DNA from: Chitinophaga skermanii
GTDB lineage: Bacteria; Bacteroidota; Bacteroidia; Chitinophagales; Chitinophagaceae
Length of the DNA: 64,000 nucleotides
Assembly (NCBI RefSeq): GCF_003259335.1
Contig: NZ_QLLL01000008.1
Span: 210,429 to 274,428, forward strand
Direction of reading: 5' to 3'
Position numbers and translations under genes: made by a program. The notes beneath the pieces are model-generated. The model saw only the letters and a program-made list of their open reading frames with translations. It was not told the DNA's origin and ran no database searches. Positions within the stretch are counted from its first letter, which is position 1; every line of letters begins with the position of its first letter. Positions 40,430 to 50,814 of this stretch are shown here, in pieces.

Positions 40430-41107
40430 TTATTTACCGCCAGCCGCTTTCAATAACTCGGCCATCTTCGTATATCCCTTTGCCATTGCATGGCGATACG
40501 GTGTAATACCTTCTTTATCCGGGATGTTTACTGCTACACCTGCGTCTAATAAGCGTTTTACCACTTGTGTATGCTGGCTACCACCATTGCCTAATATGAC
40601 GGCCTCCATGAGGGCGGTCCATCCCAAGTTATTCACATGGTTGACGGGGAAATTTTTATCGGCTAGTAATAGTTCTATAACAGGTAAATGGGCTCGTTCG
40701 CAGGCCGGGATGAGGGCTGTACCACCATAACGGTTAAATACATCGTACCGGGCACCGTGCTGCATGTAGAGTTGTACCAAGTCGGCAAAGCCGCTGGCAC
40801 CGGCGTATAAAAACGGCGAATTCAAGATTTTATCTTGTGCATTTACATTCGCGTTTGCTTGTACAAGGGTATTGGCTGCATCGAAATGATGCTTGTAAGT
40901 TGCCACCATTAAAGGGGTACGACCTTCAGCGTCTTTGGCTTCAAGATCGGCACCGGCTTGTAGCGTGGCTTTAATAGCTACCGTGTCGTTGTTGTTGGCT
41001 GCTGTAAATAATTGCGTTGTGGGTTGTTCCATCATCATCTCCTTCTTTTTTTGTGCGCAAGCATTCATGCAAAAGCATATCCCAACCAGTAGAAAAACGT
41101 ACTTCAT
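40430..41107 (-). CDS. Ankyrin-repeat lipoprotein
   Basis: This 225-residue protein has a signal peptide and lipobox (FLLVGICFCMNACAQKKK) followed by about five ankyrin repeats (e.g. DAEGRTPLMVATYKHHFDAANTLVQANANVN, NNLGWTALMEAVILGN, DKEGITPYRHAMAKGYTKMAELL). Periplasmic or surface protein-protein interaction is expected; the partner is not known. It is downstream of the AraC gene in the same direction. Confidence 0.9.
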   Translation of the reverse strand: MKYVFLLVGICFCMNACAQKKKEMMMEQPTTQLFTAANNNDTVAIKATLQAGADLEAKDAEGRTPLMVATYKHHFDAANTLVQANANVNAQDKILNSPFLYAGASGFADLVQLYMQHGARYDVFNRYGGTALIPACERAHLPVIELLLADKNFPVNHVNNLGWTALMEAVILGNGGSQHTQVVKRLLDAGVAVNIPDKEGITPYRHAMAKGYTKMAELLKAAGGK

Positions 41108-41162
41108 GCGATCATGTTTGTTCTTCCCAAAGAACGACTTTTTACCCCGTTATGAAAGGTGC

Positions 41163-42035
41163 TTATGAATGACTTGATGGTACTTTTTGAAACTCTTCCC
41201 TGAACACCACGGGCGTAAACCCAGTATACCGCTTAAAGAATCTTGAAAAATAGGAAGTATCCGAAAAGCCAAGTGCAAAAGCAATCTCTTTTACATCCTG
41301 CTGGGTTAAAGTTAACATCCGCTTCGCCTCCAACAATAAGCGCTGCCTAATATGGTCGCCTGCCGTAATACCTGTTTCTTTCTTACAAATGGTATTGAGA
41401 TACTGGGGCGTAATGAATAACGACGTTGCGTAGTATGTAAGCTGGTTATGTTCCTTGTAATGTAATTCAAGCAATTGCAGGAACTTATTCACCACCAAGC
41501 GCACAGGTGGTAAATTCTGGCTTGGGTGTTGTGCTTCGTATTCCCTTTCCAACATACTGAGCAATACCCACAGCCTGTGCATAATAATCCTTGTAGAAAA
41601 GCCATCTGCCCGGTTGTACTCTTGCTGTATGTGTTGTAATTCAATAAGTATATCATCAAACGCCTCGCCCTTTAATTGCAAGTAAGGCTGTGCCGAAAAG
41701 CTAAAGAAAGGCCATTGTTGCGGGCTAAAAGAAGAGAATCCTGGCGTATATAGCACTTGGTAGCCCGTTGTTTTTGGATGTAAATCCCAAGTATGCGCTT
41801 GCCCCGGTGCTAAAAAGTATACCTGTTTATGCTTCACCTTGTATTGCTCGAAATCAATGGTGTGTACACCGCTACCTTTCTCTACCACTAACAGTAAATA
41901 AAAGTTATGCTTATGTGGCTGGAGTAATTGAGGTTTGCCTTCCACTTCCTGCTGGAAGATGCTAAACTGCCCATCTTTTAAAGGACGGCAGATATCGGAT
42001 ATGCTAATGGTAGGTAATGACGAATGACGGTGCAT
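41163..42035 (-). CDS. AraC-family transcriptional regulator
   Basis: This 290-residue protein has an N-terminal cupin-type ligand domain (PHKHNFYLLLVVEKGSGVHTIDFEQYKVKHKQVYFLAPGQAH). The C-terminal double HTH contains the family signature (QQDVKEIAFALGFSDTSYFSRFFKRYTGFTP). It likely controls a nearby operon in response to a small molecule. The target is unknown. Confidence 0.92.
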   Translation of the reverse strand: MHRHSSLPTISISDICRPLKDGQFSIFQQEVEGKPQLLQPHKHNFYLLLVVEKGSGVHTIDFEQYKVKHKQVYFLAPGQAHTWDLHPKTTGYQVLYTPGFSSFSPQQWPFFSFSAQPYLQLKGEAFDDILIELQHIQQEYNRADGFSTRIIMHRLWVLLSMLEREYEAQHPSQNLPPVRLVVNKFLQLLELHYKEHNQLTYYATSLFITPQYLNTICKKETGITAGDHIRQRLLLEAKRMLTLTQQDVKEIAFALGFSDTSYFSRFFKRYTGFTPVVFREEFQKVPSSHS

Positions 42036-42107
42036 GCTCGCTATTTTCGTAGGTTTCTCTACAAATATACACCTATTTACACGATAGTACTTTTTGAAAG
42101 TACATGC

Positions 42108-42144
42108 AAAACCCCTCGCACAAAATGAATTATACGAGGGGTTT
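42108..42144 (-). terminator. Terminator of the cytochrome gene
   Basis: 10-bp arms (AAACCCCTCG 42109-42118 and CGAGGGGTTT 42135-42144), followed leftwards by a T/G-rich run. It lies 26 bp beyond the stop of the cytochrome c gene. Confidence 0.8.
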
Positions 42145-42169
42145 CAGCAATAAAGGCAGCGCTTTCGCT

Positions 42170-43141
42170 TTACCTGGTTGCGAGTTTAGTTACTTTATTT
42201 TCTACCGCTGGAACGGTTTGTAAGTAAGTATAAATGGCACCCAAATCTTCTTCACTCATTTTGCTCAACATCATCCAAGGCATGGGTGTATTAAAGTCTT
42301 GCGGCGTTAATGTCGGCGATTGGTAACTACTATCTGCATAAGCTTTGAACCGTGCAATAAACATCTCCCTCGTCCAATTTTTAATACCACTATTGGCAGG
42401 CGTAATATTCGATGCTTGTACATTTCCACAAGGCATGGGGAAGGTTCTGCCACCCGCGAATGCCATACCGGGTATAGGGTCGTTACCTTTCATGGTGTTA
42501 TGACAATCATTGCACGCACTAATCGTGGTTAAATATTTACCCCAAGCCACGGTATCTTGTTGACTGGGTTTAGACATTGGATTGGCGGCCGATGGTACTG
42601 TACGAATAATGAAGTTCACCGGGAAATCGAGTGTGCTTGTAGGTACTTCATTCGGTACAGCCGGTAAGCTGCGTAAGTAGGCGATGATGTCGTATACATC
42701 TTCCGGGTCCATTTGCGCGTAGGATTTGTACGGCATAATGGGGAAGATAACATCGCCGGATTTTGTTACGCCCGTAGTAATAGCCCGGTAAATTTCGCCG
42801 TCGGTCCATGTTGCTAGGTTGTACGGGGTAATGTTCTTAATGTGAACAGTTCCGGGTATGCCCATTTCGCTGCCAAACCGGTCGCCACCTTTCCCCAAGC
42901 TGCCTGGTGCCATGGGGCCGGCAAACTTGCTCCAGTCGCGGGTAGAATGGCAATCCATACATACGGCTACTGCATTTGCTAAATATTTACCCCGTTCTAC
43001 ACGTTCCGGGGTAATGTCTACTTTTAAATTGGGGGCATCACCCACACTGGGTAATACAAACTTTGCATAAGTGATCGAGCCAGTTACAAGAATAATAATC
43101 ACAAGGAAAATATATCCTAATACTTTCAATGCTTTTTTCAT
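42170..43141 (-). CDS. Di-haem cytochrome c, membrane-anchored
   Basis: The likely start is the ATG at 43141, giving MKKALKVLGYIFLVIIILVTGSITYAKFVLPSVG, an N-terminal membrane anchor. A longer frame from 43252 adds a low-complexity leader. Two haem-binding CxxCH motifs (CMDCH and CNDCH) with their domains follow: ANAVAVCMDCHSTRDW and YLTTISACNDCHNTMKG. Length (323 residues) fits periplasmic di-haem electron carriers. The partner oxidoreductase is not in the window. Confidence 0.92.
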   Translation of the reverse strand: MKKALKVLGYIFLVIIILVTGSITYAKFVLPSVGDAPNLKVDITPERVERGKYLANAVAVCMDCHSTRDWSKFAGPMAPGSLGKGGDRFGSEMGIPGTVHIKNITPYNLATWTDGEIYRAITTGVTKSGDVIFPIMPYKSYAQMDPEDVYDIIAYLRSLPAVPNEVPTSTLDFPVNFIIRTVPSAANPMSKPSQQDTVAWGKYLTTISACNDCHNTMKGNDPIPGMAFAGGRTFPMPCGNVQASNITPANSGIKNWTREMFIARFKAYADSSYQSPTLTPQDFNTPMPWMMLSKMSEEDLGAIYTYLQTVPAVENKVTKLATR

Positions 43142-43324
43142 GATACGTAAATGTTTTGCCGCTATAGGAGAGGTAGCGGTACGGGGTGAATTAGTGTTGT
43201 AATCATTCGTGTTGTTGCCAGTACTTGCAACGGTACGAGTTGGACAACACAAAAATATCCCGATACTTCCAGGATTCCAACGACTTCACCCATAATTACG
43301 TAGTACTACGTACCAAAACAGGTA

Positions 43325-44779
43325 TTAACCCCTGGCTTTTTGAATGTATGCTACGAAGCGACTATTATTCGACGCCGGGGCATCATTATCAATAATGACA
43401 CCATCTTTATTAATCAATATTGCGCGTGGTGTAGTAATAATCTTATTCTTCACCGCCAACGGCGCATTCACGTTCCCTATCAGCAAAAAGGTATTCTTCG
43501 CTGTGAAATAGTTTTTATTCTCGTTGTATTTCTGTTGCCAAGTGGCTTTGTCTTTATCCATCGATACTTGTAGGAAAACAATTTTACTGGTGTCTACTTG
43601 CTTTTTGTTATTCCTTGATGTAATAAGTTCCGATATACATGCACTACAATCGCTTGTATAGAAGTTCACATATAGCATTTTACCTGGGAAGCGACGTAAT
43701 AAACTATCCAAAGAAATCACATCCCCGGTTGTTGTTCTAAACATGTTTTCCTCTTTCTTACCAATATCGCCATTAGCCGATAAGTCTTGCAAATAACTAC
43801 GGTAAAGGGAAGGAGTATTGGCAATACCGCCGATTTTGGATTTAATATTGCCTTCGTCTAAGGTGCTGAAATATTGTTTAAGCAGCATAAACTGCACGTA
43901 GCTCTTAGCTGCCGCGGGCGTAATGTTATTCGATACTTCGTATAAGTGTTGGAAGTTGTTTTCTGTTCTGAACCGTTTGTAGGTGAGGAATTGGTTCATC
44001 AACGTTTCGTAAGGCAACATCATGGTGTTAGGCACCATGTAGGGGAAAGCCTTTACTTCTTGGTACCTTGCTACAATTTCACTATCCAAAGCCGCAACAT
44101 TGTACGTAGAACGCTGGCGGATAATGGAGAAGTAACTACGAATTTTCTTCTCCAATAAATTACTTAGCATATACCACCGCAAAAAACTGTGGAAGTAAGG
44201 TGTTACAGGCCTGGCTTTTACATACTGCACAAAGAACGAACTATCGGCCGATAGCTGGTCGTTCAAGTATTGTTGGTAGGCATCCATGTTATCTTTCGCT
44301 AAGGCCACTTCCTTTTCGGCTTGGTTGGTATATGCTGCCGGGGTCGATTGGGGAAGGCGGTATTGGTATAGCGAGCGGAAGAAGTTAAGTTCACAAGTAC
44401 GGGCATACCTTGTGAGGTGCCGTACAAGGGGGTATTTATCTTGGTTGAATTGGAAGCTAACTGTATCGCCGGGGCATAGCAAATACGGGATTTGCGTTAC
44501 GTCGGCTTGTTTTATTATAAAGGGCTTGGGCGATCGTAAGTAGAATGTATCCGTTGCTTTAAAAGCTGGGTTTACGATCAGCATCTTAGGATCGCCGAAA
44601 GCATCCTGGTAGAATAATTGAATTTTTTGGTAAGGAGTTTTAACTATCAGCATGATGGTGTCACTAAAAGCTTTGGTCGCCACCGTGCGTTGCGCCATGC
44701 TTTTCGAACTCATCATCAATAATACTACAATAGCAGTGAGTGCTGCTTTCTCAACAGTTGTTAGGGATCTTTTTATCAC
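43325..44779 (-). CDS. Thioredoxin-fold (TlpA-like) secreted protein
   Basis: This 484-residue protein has an N-terminal signal (LTAIVVLLMMSSKSMAQ), a long helical middle part and a C-terminal thioredoxin-like domain (GKMLYVNFYTSDCSACISELITSRNNKKQVDTSKIVFLQVSMDKDKATWQQKYNENKNY), with the CSAC pair at the redox position. Such DUF4369/TlpA-type proteins accompany outer-membrane transport systems in Bacteroidota. It may act in periplasmic disulphide or redox handling. Confidence 0.85.
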   Translation of the reverse strand: MIKRSLTTVEKAALTAIVVLLMMSSKSMAQRTVATKAFSDTIMLIVKTPYQKIQLFYQDAFGDPKMLIVNPAFKATDTFYLRSPKPFIIKQADVTQIPYLLCPGDTVSFQFNQDKYPLVRHLTRYARTCELNFFRSLYQYRLPQSTPAAYTNQAEKEVALAKDNMDAYQQYLNDQLSADSSFFVQYVKARPVTPYFHSFLRWYMLSNLLEKKIRSYFSIIRQRSTYNVAALDSEIVARYQEVKAFPYMVPNTMMLPYETLMNQFLTYKRFRTENNFQHLYEVSNNITPAAAKSYVQFMLLKQYFSTLDEGNIKSKIGGIANTPSLYRSYLQDLSANGDIGKKEENMFRTTTGDVISLDSLLRRFPGKMLYVNFYTSDCSACISELITSRNNKKQVDTSKIVFLQVSMDKDKATWQQKYNENKNYFTAKNTFLLIGNVNAPLAVKNKIITTPRAILINKDGVIIDNDAPASNNSRFVAYIQKARG

Positions 44780-44937
44780 GCCGGAATTAATTTTGGGGCA
44801 TTCTTTCGCGATAAAAATAGTAAAAAGTTTATTGCATTGTCAAGTCTTTCGTTGCCTAAAATAGGCCACGCATAAGGCTTTTGTAGAAATTATTATTTTT
44901 GTTGATGTTTATGCAGCTTCTCCTTCAAAGCAATATA

Positions 44938-45696
44938 TTACTCGTACAAAAATTCAATGGCATTTAATTTTGTTCCCATTTGGTAATAATTCTCCACTTT
45001 GCCGGGATAACCATTGCCACGGTACACGTATTTCGATACAATATTGTATTTACCATCGTTATTGTCTTGCATGTGTCGATGGATTTTAACGATGTTATTC
45101 TTTGAAATAGCATTGGGTAATACGAGTTGCGCTCCTTGTACTTCATAGAATGGATTAGGGTTCGTATCGTATTCATAGTTGGAACGAATGGTAGTATTGC
45201 TTTTGGTATCGTGTGTTTCAGATTCCGTCATGTTGCCATTCGTATAGGTATAGCGTACATGTTCTTCATCTTCGAAACCGGGGTAATGGGTTACGAAGTT
45301 CGTTACCAGCGAACCTTCTACTGTATACGTTTTCCAATAAATAGTATCCTGCCCGGGGTACTCGATGTAATACGAGCTATATAGCTTGTTGCCATCATAA
45401 TTGAATACTTCCGCGGCTATGCGCTGGTTGTTTTGGAAATAGGAGGCATTGATTAATACGCCATTGTTGTAGGCATAGGTGCGGTACGAAAGCGTGTCGC
45501 CTTGTGGATTTAAATGGGTGGCGCGCACTAATTTGCTTTCATGGTATTGGTAGCGTGTAATGTTGATATTGGTATTGTCGCTACCAATGCTAATTAAGCC
45601 TACTAGTTTCTTAGCAGCATTGTTGTTGGGCTGCTCTTTTTCCTTGCGGCAAGCCACGAGGGTGAGCAGGGAGAGGAGAAAAATTACTTGTTTCAT
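44938..45696 (-). CDS. Lipoprotein with YD-like repeats
   Basis: This 252-residue protein has a lipobox signal (VIFLLSLLTLVACRKEKE) and a body of repeated strand-turn units (YQYHESKLVRATHLNPQGDTLSYRTYAYNNGVLINASYF...). These resemble YD/RHS-like single repeats common in Bacteroidota lipoproteins. It lies downstream of the SusD gene in the same direction but behind a terminator. Function unknown. Confidence 0.75.
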   Translation of the reverse strand: MKQVIFLLSLLTLVACRKEKEQPNNNAAKKLVGLISIGSDNTNINITRYQYHESKLVRATHLNPQGDTLSYRTYAYNNGVLINASYFQNNQRIAAEVFNYDGNKLYSSYYIEYPGQDTIYWKTYTVEGSLVTNFVTHYPGFEDEEHVRYTYTNGNMTESETHDTKSNTTIRSNYEYDTNPNPFYEVQGAQLVLPNAISKNNIVKIHRHMQDNNDGKYNIVSKYVYRGNGYPGKVENYYQMGTKLNAIEFLYE

Positions 45697-45783
45697 GGTT
45701 GTAGAATGGGGCGTTTAATTGCACACAAAATTCAAACAATCCAATCATCAATTTCTCCGTACTTGTACTGAAATTTACACGTA

Positions 45784-45817
45784 ACAAAAAGGCCCCTTGG
45801 AATATCCAAGAGGCCTG
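45784..45817 (-). terminator. Terminator of the SusC/SusD operon
   Basis: AGGCCTCTTGG/CCAAGGGGCCT arms (11 bp with one mismatch, 45790-45800/45806-45816), followed leftwards by TTTTTG, just beyond the SusD stop. Confidence 0.85.
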
Positions 45818-45848
45818 GGGGTGATTCATAGGATGGTCCCGTTGTATA

Positions 45849-47291
45849 TTAGTTCGGTTTGTAAGCGTCGTTTTGTTCCATGTTCGTATTCGCCTTCATC
45901 TCTGCTTGTGGAATAGGCAAAATAGTACGGCCGTTCGGGTAATTAATGGCTATGGTAGTAGCACTTCTATACTTGGTGAAGCTCTTCTTCGTACGGGTTA
46001 AGTCGAATAAGCGGTGACCTTCAAATGCTAATTCTTTCCTTCTTTCATTCAAGATCGCATCTGTTAAGGCAGTACCTACTACGTCGTATGGTACTAGCTT
46101 GTCGTCGCCTCTAGCTGCAATGGTGTTTAGATCGGCCAATGCTAGGGCTTCTTTACCGGTATGGGCACGTGCTTCAGCACGGATCAAGTAAACTTCTGCT
46201 AAGCGAATTACTCTTGACGGTTCTTCGAAGTTGGTATTGTTCGTGTATTTCGTTACCAACCAAGCCGGGTTTTCACCACCGCTGCGTTTACCTTTCGTGA
46301 TAAAGGTTTTACGAATATCGGTAGCAGTATACGCATTGAATAAATCTTCCGTAGATAAAGCATCGCCATAGCTACCCGATTGCCAATAGATATTTACCAA
46401 GGCATCGCTACCGAGGTTATCGAGGGTATTGAATTGAATCTCGAAGATCGACTCTGTACTGTTTTGTTTCTTGGAATCGTCGATGAGTTTATCGCGGGTA
46501 ATTAAGGCGAAGCCTCCTTTTGTAATCACATCATTCGCCAAAGAATCTGCCGCTACATAATCTTCACGGTAGAGTTGTACACGGGCCAATAATGCCTTGG
46601 TGCCGTAGTAACCCATTTTACCGCGCATGCTGGCTTTAAAGCCTACAGGTGTTCTAGGCATGCGTTGCATGGCTGTGTTGAAATCACTGATAATTTGGGT
46701 ATATACTTCTTTTACCGTGTTACGTTTCGGCGAAATAATACCTTCTTTGCTCGTTGCATTTTTGGTTACTACAGGTACACCTAAATGATCGGCTGTTGGC
46801 GTTGCATTATACGGCAATGCGTAGAAGCGTACCAGGTTGAAGTGTGCTAATGCACGTAGTGCATAGGCTTCACCGATGATATGTTGTACTTCGGCAGAAT
46901 CGCTGGAAGGGTAAGTGTTAGCTTCTGCTTTTGCAATAAGCAAGTTGGTATTTGCAATCACCCTATATAATTGGTTCCATTGACCGGCAGCGTACGATTC
47001 GCTTTCAGTGGTAATGTATTGATCGTAGGAGAGATAGCGGTTTTGGTTCTTTTTACTAATGAACGCATTATCACTCATAATATCGGGCAACAGGATGGTA
47101 GTTCTACCGTAGTTGTTCAAGTTTTGCATGAGCGAATAGATACCGTTAATGGCAGCACGGGTGCTGGCAATATCTTTGATGACCATATCAGCATCGGTAT
47201 TCTGTTGCGGGTTGGTATCCAAGAAATCTTTGGAACAAGCGGTTGTTAGGAACAGCCCGCTCAATGTGCATATGTATAGTAATTTTTTCAT
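45849..47291 (-). CDS. SusD/RagB-family nutrient-binding lipoprotein
   Basis: This 480-residue protein has a signal and lipobox (CTLSGLFLTTACSKDFLDTNPQ). The SusD N-terminal pattern (LMQNLNNYGRTTILLPDIMSDNAFI, LRALAHFNLVRFYALPYN) and the C-terminal RLAEVYLIRAEARAHTGKEALALADLNTIAARGD and ERRKELAFEGHRLFDLTRTKK follow. It forms the lid on the SusC channel at 47309 and captures the ligand at the cell surface. The ligand is not deducible. Confidence 0.95.
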   Translation of the reverse strand: MKKLLYICTLSGLFLTTACSKDFLDTNPQQNTDADMVIKDIASTRAAINGIYSLMQNLNNYGRTTILLPDIMSDNAFISKKNQNRYLSYDQYITTESESYAAGQWNQLYRVIANTNLLIAKAEANTYPSSDSAEVQHIIGEAYALRALAHFNLVRFYALPYNATPTADHLGVPVVTKNATSKEGIISPKRNTVKEVYTQIISDFNTAMQRMPRTPVGFKASMRGKMGYYGTKALLARVQLYREDYVAADSLANDVITKGGFALITRDKLIDDSKKQNSTESIFEIQFNTLDNLGSDALVNIYWQSGSYGDALSTEDLFNAYTATDIRKTFITKGKRSGGENPAWLVTKYTNNTNFEEPSRVIRLAEVYLIRAEARAHTGKEALALADLNTIAARGDDKLVPYDVVGTALTDAILNERRKELAFEGHRLFDLTRTKKSFTKYRSATTIAINYPNGRTILPIPQAEMKANTNMEQNDAYKPN

Positions 47292-47308
47292 GATGTTGTG
47301 GTTGATGG

Positions 47309-50300
47309 TTAGAACTTAATGTCGATACCGAATAACAATGTTTTGTACATAGGTGCATTCTGATCGGTTTTGCCTTCGATACCTACTTCAGGGTCGAAGT
47401 TCATTCTACTATCTTTCATGTAAGTGAACAAGTTGCTCGCCCTCGCATATACGCGGATACCGCCCATACGTGCTTGTTTTACAATGTAGTTCGGTAAATC
47501 GTAAGTCAACGATACATCCCTTAAACGGATATAGTCACCATCGTACATGAAACGGGTAGAGCTGTAGTTGGAAGAGCCAGATTGTGAACCACCGTATACC
47601 ATTTTCGGTACATCGGTTTGGTTGCCTGCTGTTCTCCAACGGTGATCGTATACGTAACGTGGAATTTTATCGGTTGCATTGAAGCCTTTGTTACCATCGG
47701 AGTTGCTGTTAGAACCCCAGTTGTCGTACACTTTGTTACCGTAGTTGTAGAAGAGCAAGAAGCTGAAACCAATGCCTTTGTAAGTAAAGGTGTTGGTTAA
47801 ACCACCGAAGAATTTCGGTAAGGCACTACCTTGGTTGAACTGTGTAGCTTTACCATAGTCGTTCGTAGTTTTCGTTTTTGTAGCATCTGTATACCACAAT
47901 GCATCACCATTGGTTTGGTCAACACCGGCATAACCACGGAGGTAATATTGGTAGAAGTCGCCCCCTACATAACGGTTGTAAGAATCGCCGCTATAAGGGC
48001 TGCTTAATGCCGTAATGCGGTTTTTTAAAGTAGAGAAGTTCAAGCTGGTATTCCATCCGAAACCGTTTTCTTGTGCGAGGATGTTTTGCGTAGTGATCTC
48101 GAATTCGAAGCCACTGTTTTCCATGGCACCTACGTTGGTGAATATGCTGGTAGCACCGTTAGTAGCGGAAATAGGCATATCCAATAATAAGTCGGATGTT
48201 TTACGTATGTAGTATTCTACTGTACCCGTTACGCGGTTATTCCATAAACCATAATCAACACCTACGTTGAAAGGTTTATTCTTTTCCCAAGTAAGCAAGT
48301 TGTTACCGTAACGAGAGAATACATAACCCGGTTTTTGATCATAATCAGAACCGGCGTATAAAGCACGTGATGCGAAGTTGTCGATGTCCTGGTTACCATT
48401 CACACCGTAGCTTGTTCTTAAGCGGAGTTCAGAGATTGTTGACTGTGCTTTCATGAAGGTTTCTTCACCCACATTCCAACTAGCACCTACCGACCAGAAC
48501 GTACCAAATCTACGCATGTTACCAAAGCGAGAAGAACCATCTCTACGTACCGAAGCACTTACATAATAGCGCGATTTATAGTTGTAGTTAGCGCTGGCAA
48601 ACATCGAGTTCAAAGCACTCATGGTTTCATTAGATCCTGCACCGGTAGCAATAGAAGCGTTGTCCAAAGTAGTGGTGTTAGGTAAGAAGTTTTGTACCCC
48701 GGCGCTGTTACCAGAACCTGTTACTTTTTGTGCTTCATAACCAATAAATGCACCTACACCATGTTGACCAAATTGCTTGTTAGCACGAAGAATACTGGTA
48801 CTTACCCAGTTCAATACGCGGTAGGTATTGTAATACGCTTCACCACCATTGCTACGAGCCGTACCGATGCCTGCTTTATAGAATATTTTTTGATCGTTGT
48901 AATTGAAGTCGAAGCTCGTTTGGTTTTCGAGCGATAACCAATCTGTTAACGTATACTTCGCACCTGCTTTACCCACAGCACCATAATCGGACGTTAAGTT
49001 GAAGTTCTCGCGAACGATCGCTAACGGGTTGTAATTGTTGGCATAGCTTAAATCGTAAGTACCATCTTCTTTGAACACGCGCAACCAAGGTTGGTAGCGT
49101 TTGTACATACGCACGGGGTTACCGTTCGAACCTTCATCCGGTTGCGTGTGCATAGAACGGTAGCTTAATTGTAAGCCGATATTGAAAGAAAGGTTCTTCG
49201 TGGCTTGGTTGGTTAAGCGGAAAGTACCCGTATAACGTTTCCAATCACTGCCTTCGAGAGCTGCTTTACTGGTGTAATAGCTACCAGAAACATAGAACTT
49301 TGTTTTATCGGTACCGCCGCTGGCCGATAAGTCGTATTGTTGGTAAGCACCGTTACGGGTTAGTACATCAAACCAATCGGTATCTACCGTTGTATCGATG
49401 CCAACGCTGGCGATTTCGTCTTTGAAAGTGCTTTCAGGCTGGCCGCTATTCACCCAACCTTCACGCAGTAACTCTAACATTTCACGCGTATTTAAAGGGT
49501 AGTGTTTATCGGTAAGGGTTACTTTATTAAAGCCGAATTGAGAAGAGGCATTGAACACTGTTTTGCCTGCGTTGCCTTTCTTGGTTGTAATTAGAATAAC
49601 ACCGTTGGCAGCTCTTGAACCGTAGAGGGAAGCGGCAGAAGCATCTTTCAACACGGTAAAGCTTTCGATATCTTGTGAGTTTAAACTACTTACGCTTGTA
49701 GCAGCTAAAGGCACACCATCTACTACGTAGAGCGGGGCGCTACCTGCGTTGATAGAGCCAATACCACGAATCCTAATATTCGGTGTAGCACCTGGCTGTC
49801 CCGAACCGTTAGAAGCAATTACACCCGCTACGTTACCTTGTAAGTTCTCTTGTAAAGTAGCGCGGGGCGAGCGGGCAAAGGCAGCGGTTTTCACCGTAGC
49901 GGCAGAACCTGTAAAGCTAGAACGCTTCTGGTTGTCGTACGCTACTACTACCACTTCGTTTAACGGGTTTACCGCTTCTGGCAGCACAATAGATAGTTGT
50001 ACATCGTTGTTGTCTACCTTTACTTGTTTCGTTACTTTCTCGAAACCAATGAACGATACCACGATGGTATATTCGCCGGCTTTCAAGTTTTTGATACTGA
50101 ATTCGCCGTTGGCATTGGAGGAAGTACCGAAGCTGGTTCCTGCAATGTGAATAGTAGCACCAATGATAACATCGCCTTTACTGTCGACTACTTTACCATG
50201 AATGGCGCCATTATCGGCCGCTGTACGCTGTTCGGTTGGAACAGGGAGATGATCAGTGGCTTCGGTTTGCGCGTTGTATATAATGAAATGATCGTTCACC

Positions 50301-50692
50301 ACGCGGTAGCGCAAAGGCGTGTTTTCGAACACCAACTCGAGCTGTTCGCCGAGGCTGCGCGATGCTTTGGGGATACTAATGTTTTTATAGTTTGCCACTT
50401 GTTCCTGGCGGTAGATAAATCGAATATTAGCTAAGCGCTCCATTCTACTGAGGGCAGATTTGAGCGACTCTTCTTGTGCGCCGAATGTAATAGCCAGGTT
50501 GGTTTTGCCTTGCCCTTTCATGGTGCTCGCCAGCAATAGCTGCCCGCTGAGCGCGATGATGATAGCAAGAATAACATTGACTTTCATAATAAAGCGAAGG
50601 GTGGTTTGGTTGTTTTCCAGCAAGCGACGACACCGGGCATAGAAAGGCGCGTTCGCAACTGGCAAAAGACTAGTTTTTTGCATAAATTGCAA
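47309..50692 (-). CDS. SusC/RagA TonB-dependent receptor with signalling (STN) domain
   Basis: This 1127-residue outer-membrane receptor contains, in order, a signal region, a secretin/TonB short N-terminal domain (about 75-150), a carboxypeptidase-regulatory-like domain (GKVVDSKGDVIIGATIHIAGTSFGTSSNANGEFSI) and a plug (NIRIRGIGSINAGSAPLYVVDGVPL, LKDASAASLYGSRAANGVILITTKKG). A 22-strand barrel ending ...LLFGIDIKF completes it. The STN domain links ligand binding to the FecR anti-sigma factor encoded just upstream, so the operon is likely self-regulated. It pairs with SusD (17 bp downstream). Confidence 0.95.
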   Translation of the reverse strand: MQFMQKTSLLPVANAPFYARCRRLLENNQTTLRFIMKVNVILAIIIALSGQLLLASTMKGQGKTNLAITFGAQEESLKSALSRMERLANIRFIYRQEQVANYKNISIPKASRSLGEQLELVFENTPLRYRVVNDHFIIYNAQTEATDHLPVPTEQRTAADNGAIHGKVVDSKGDVIIGATIHIAGTSFGTSSNANGEFSIKNLKAGEYTIVVSFIGFEKVTKQVKVDNNDVQLSIVLPEAVNPLNEVVVVAYDNQKRSSFTGSAATVKTAAFARSPRATLQENLQGNVAGVIASNGSGQPGATPNIRIRGIGSINAGSAPLYVVDGVPLAATSVSSLNSQDIESFTVLKDASAASLYGSRAANGVILITTKKGNAGKTVFNASSQFGFNKVTLTDKHYPLNTREMLELLREGWVNSGQPESTFKDEIASVGIDTTVDTDWFDVLTRNGAYQQYDLSASGGTDKTKFYVSGSYYTSKAALEGSDWKRYTGTFRLTNQATKNLSFNIGLQLSYRSMHTQPDEGSNGNPVRMYKRYQPWLRVFKEDGTYDLSYANNYNPLAIVRENFNLTSDYGAVGKAGAKYTLTDWLSLENQTSFDFNYNDQKIFYKAGIGTARSNGGEAYYNTYRVLNWVSTSILRANKQFGQHGVGAFIGYEAQKVTGSGNSAGVQNFLPNTTTLDNASIATGAGSNETMSALNSMFASANYNYKSRYYVSASVRRDGSSRFGNMRRFGTFWSVGASWNVGEETFMKAQSTISELRLRTSYGVNGNQDIDNFASRALYAGSDYDQKPGYVFSRYGNNLLTWEKNKPFNVGVDYGLWNNRVTGTVEYYIRKTSDLLLDMPISATNGATSIFTNVGAMENSGFEFEITTQNILAQENGFGWNTSLNFSTLKNRITALSSPYSGDSYNRYVGGDFYQYYLRGYAGVDQTNGDALWYTDATKTKTTNDYGKATQFNQGSALPKFFGGLTNTFTYKGIGFSFLLFYNYGNKVYDNWGSNSNSDGNKGFNATDKIPRYVYDHRWRTAGNQTDVPKMVYGGSQSGSSNYSSTRFMYDGDYIRLRDVSLTYDLPNYIVKQARMGGIRVYARASNLFTYMKDSRMNFDPEVGIEGKTDQNAPMYKTLLFGIDIKF

Positions 50693-50814
50693 GTGGTTTT
50701 AATTGTCAAACAAAGTATTTAAGACCGTTTCAGTAACCTGGGTGGCAGCCCGGGTTACTTTTTTTAGGTATTATCTAGTTTATGGTGGCATGAATTGATA
50801 ACTATTTTAAAGCG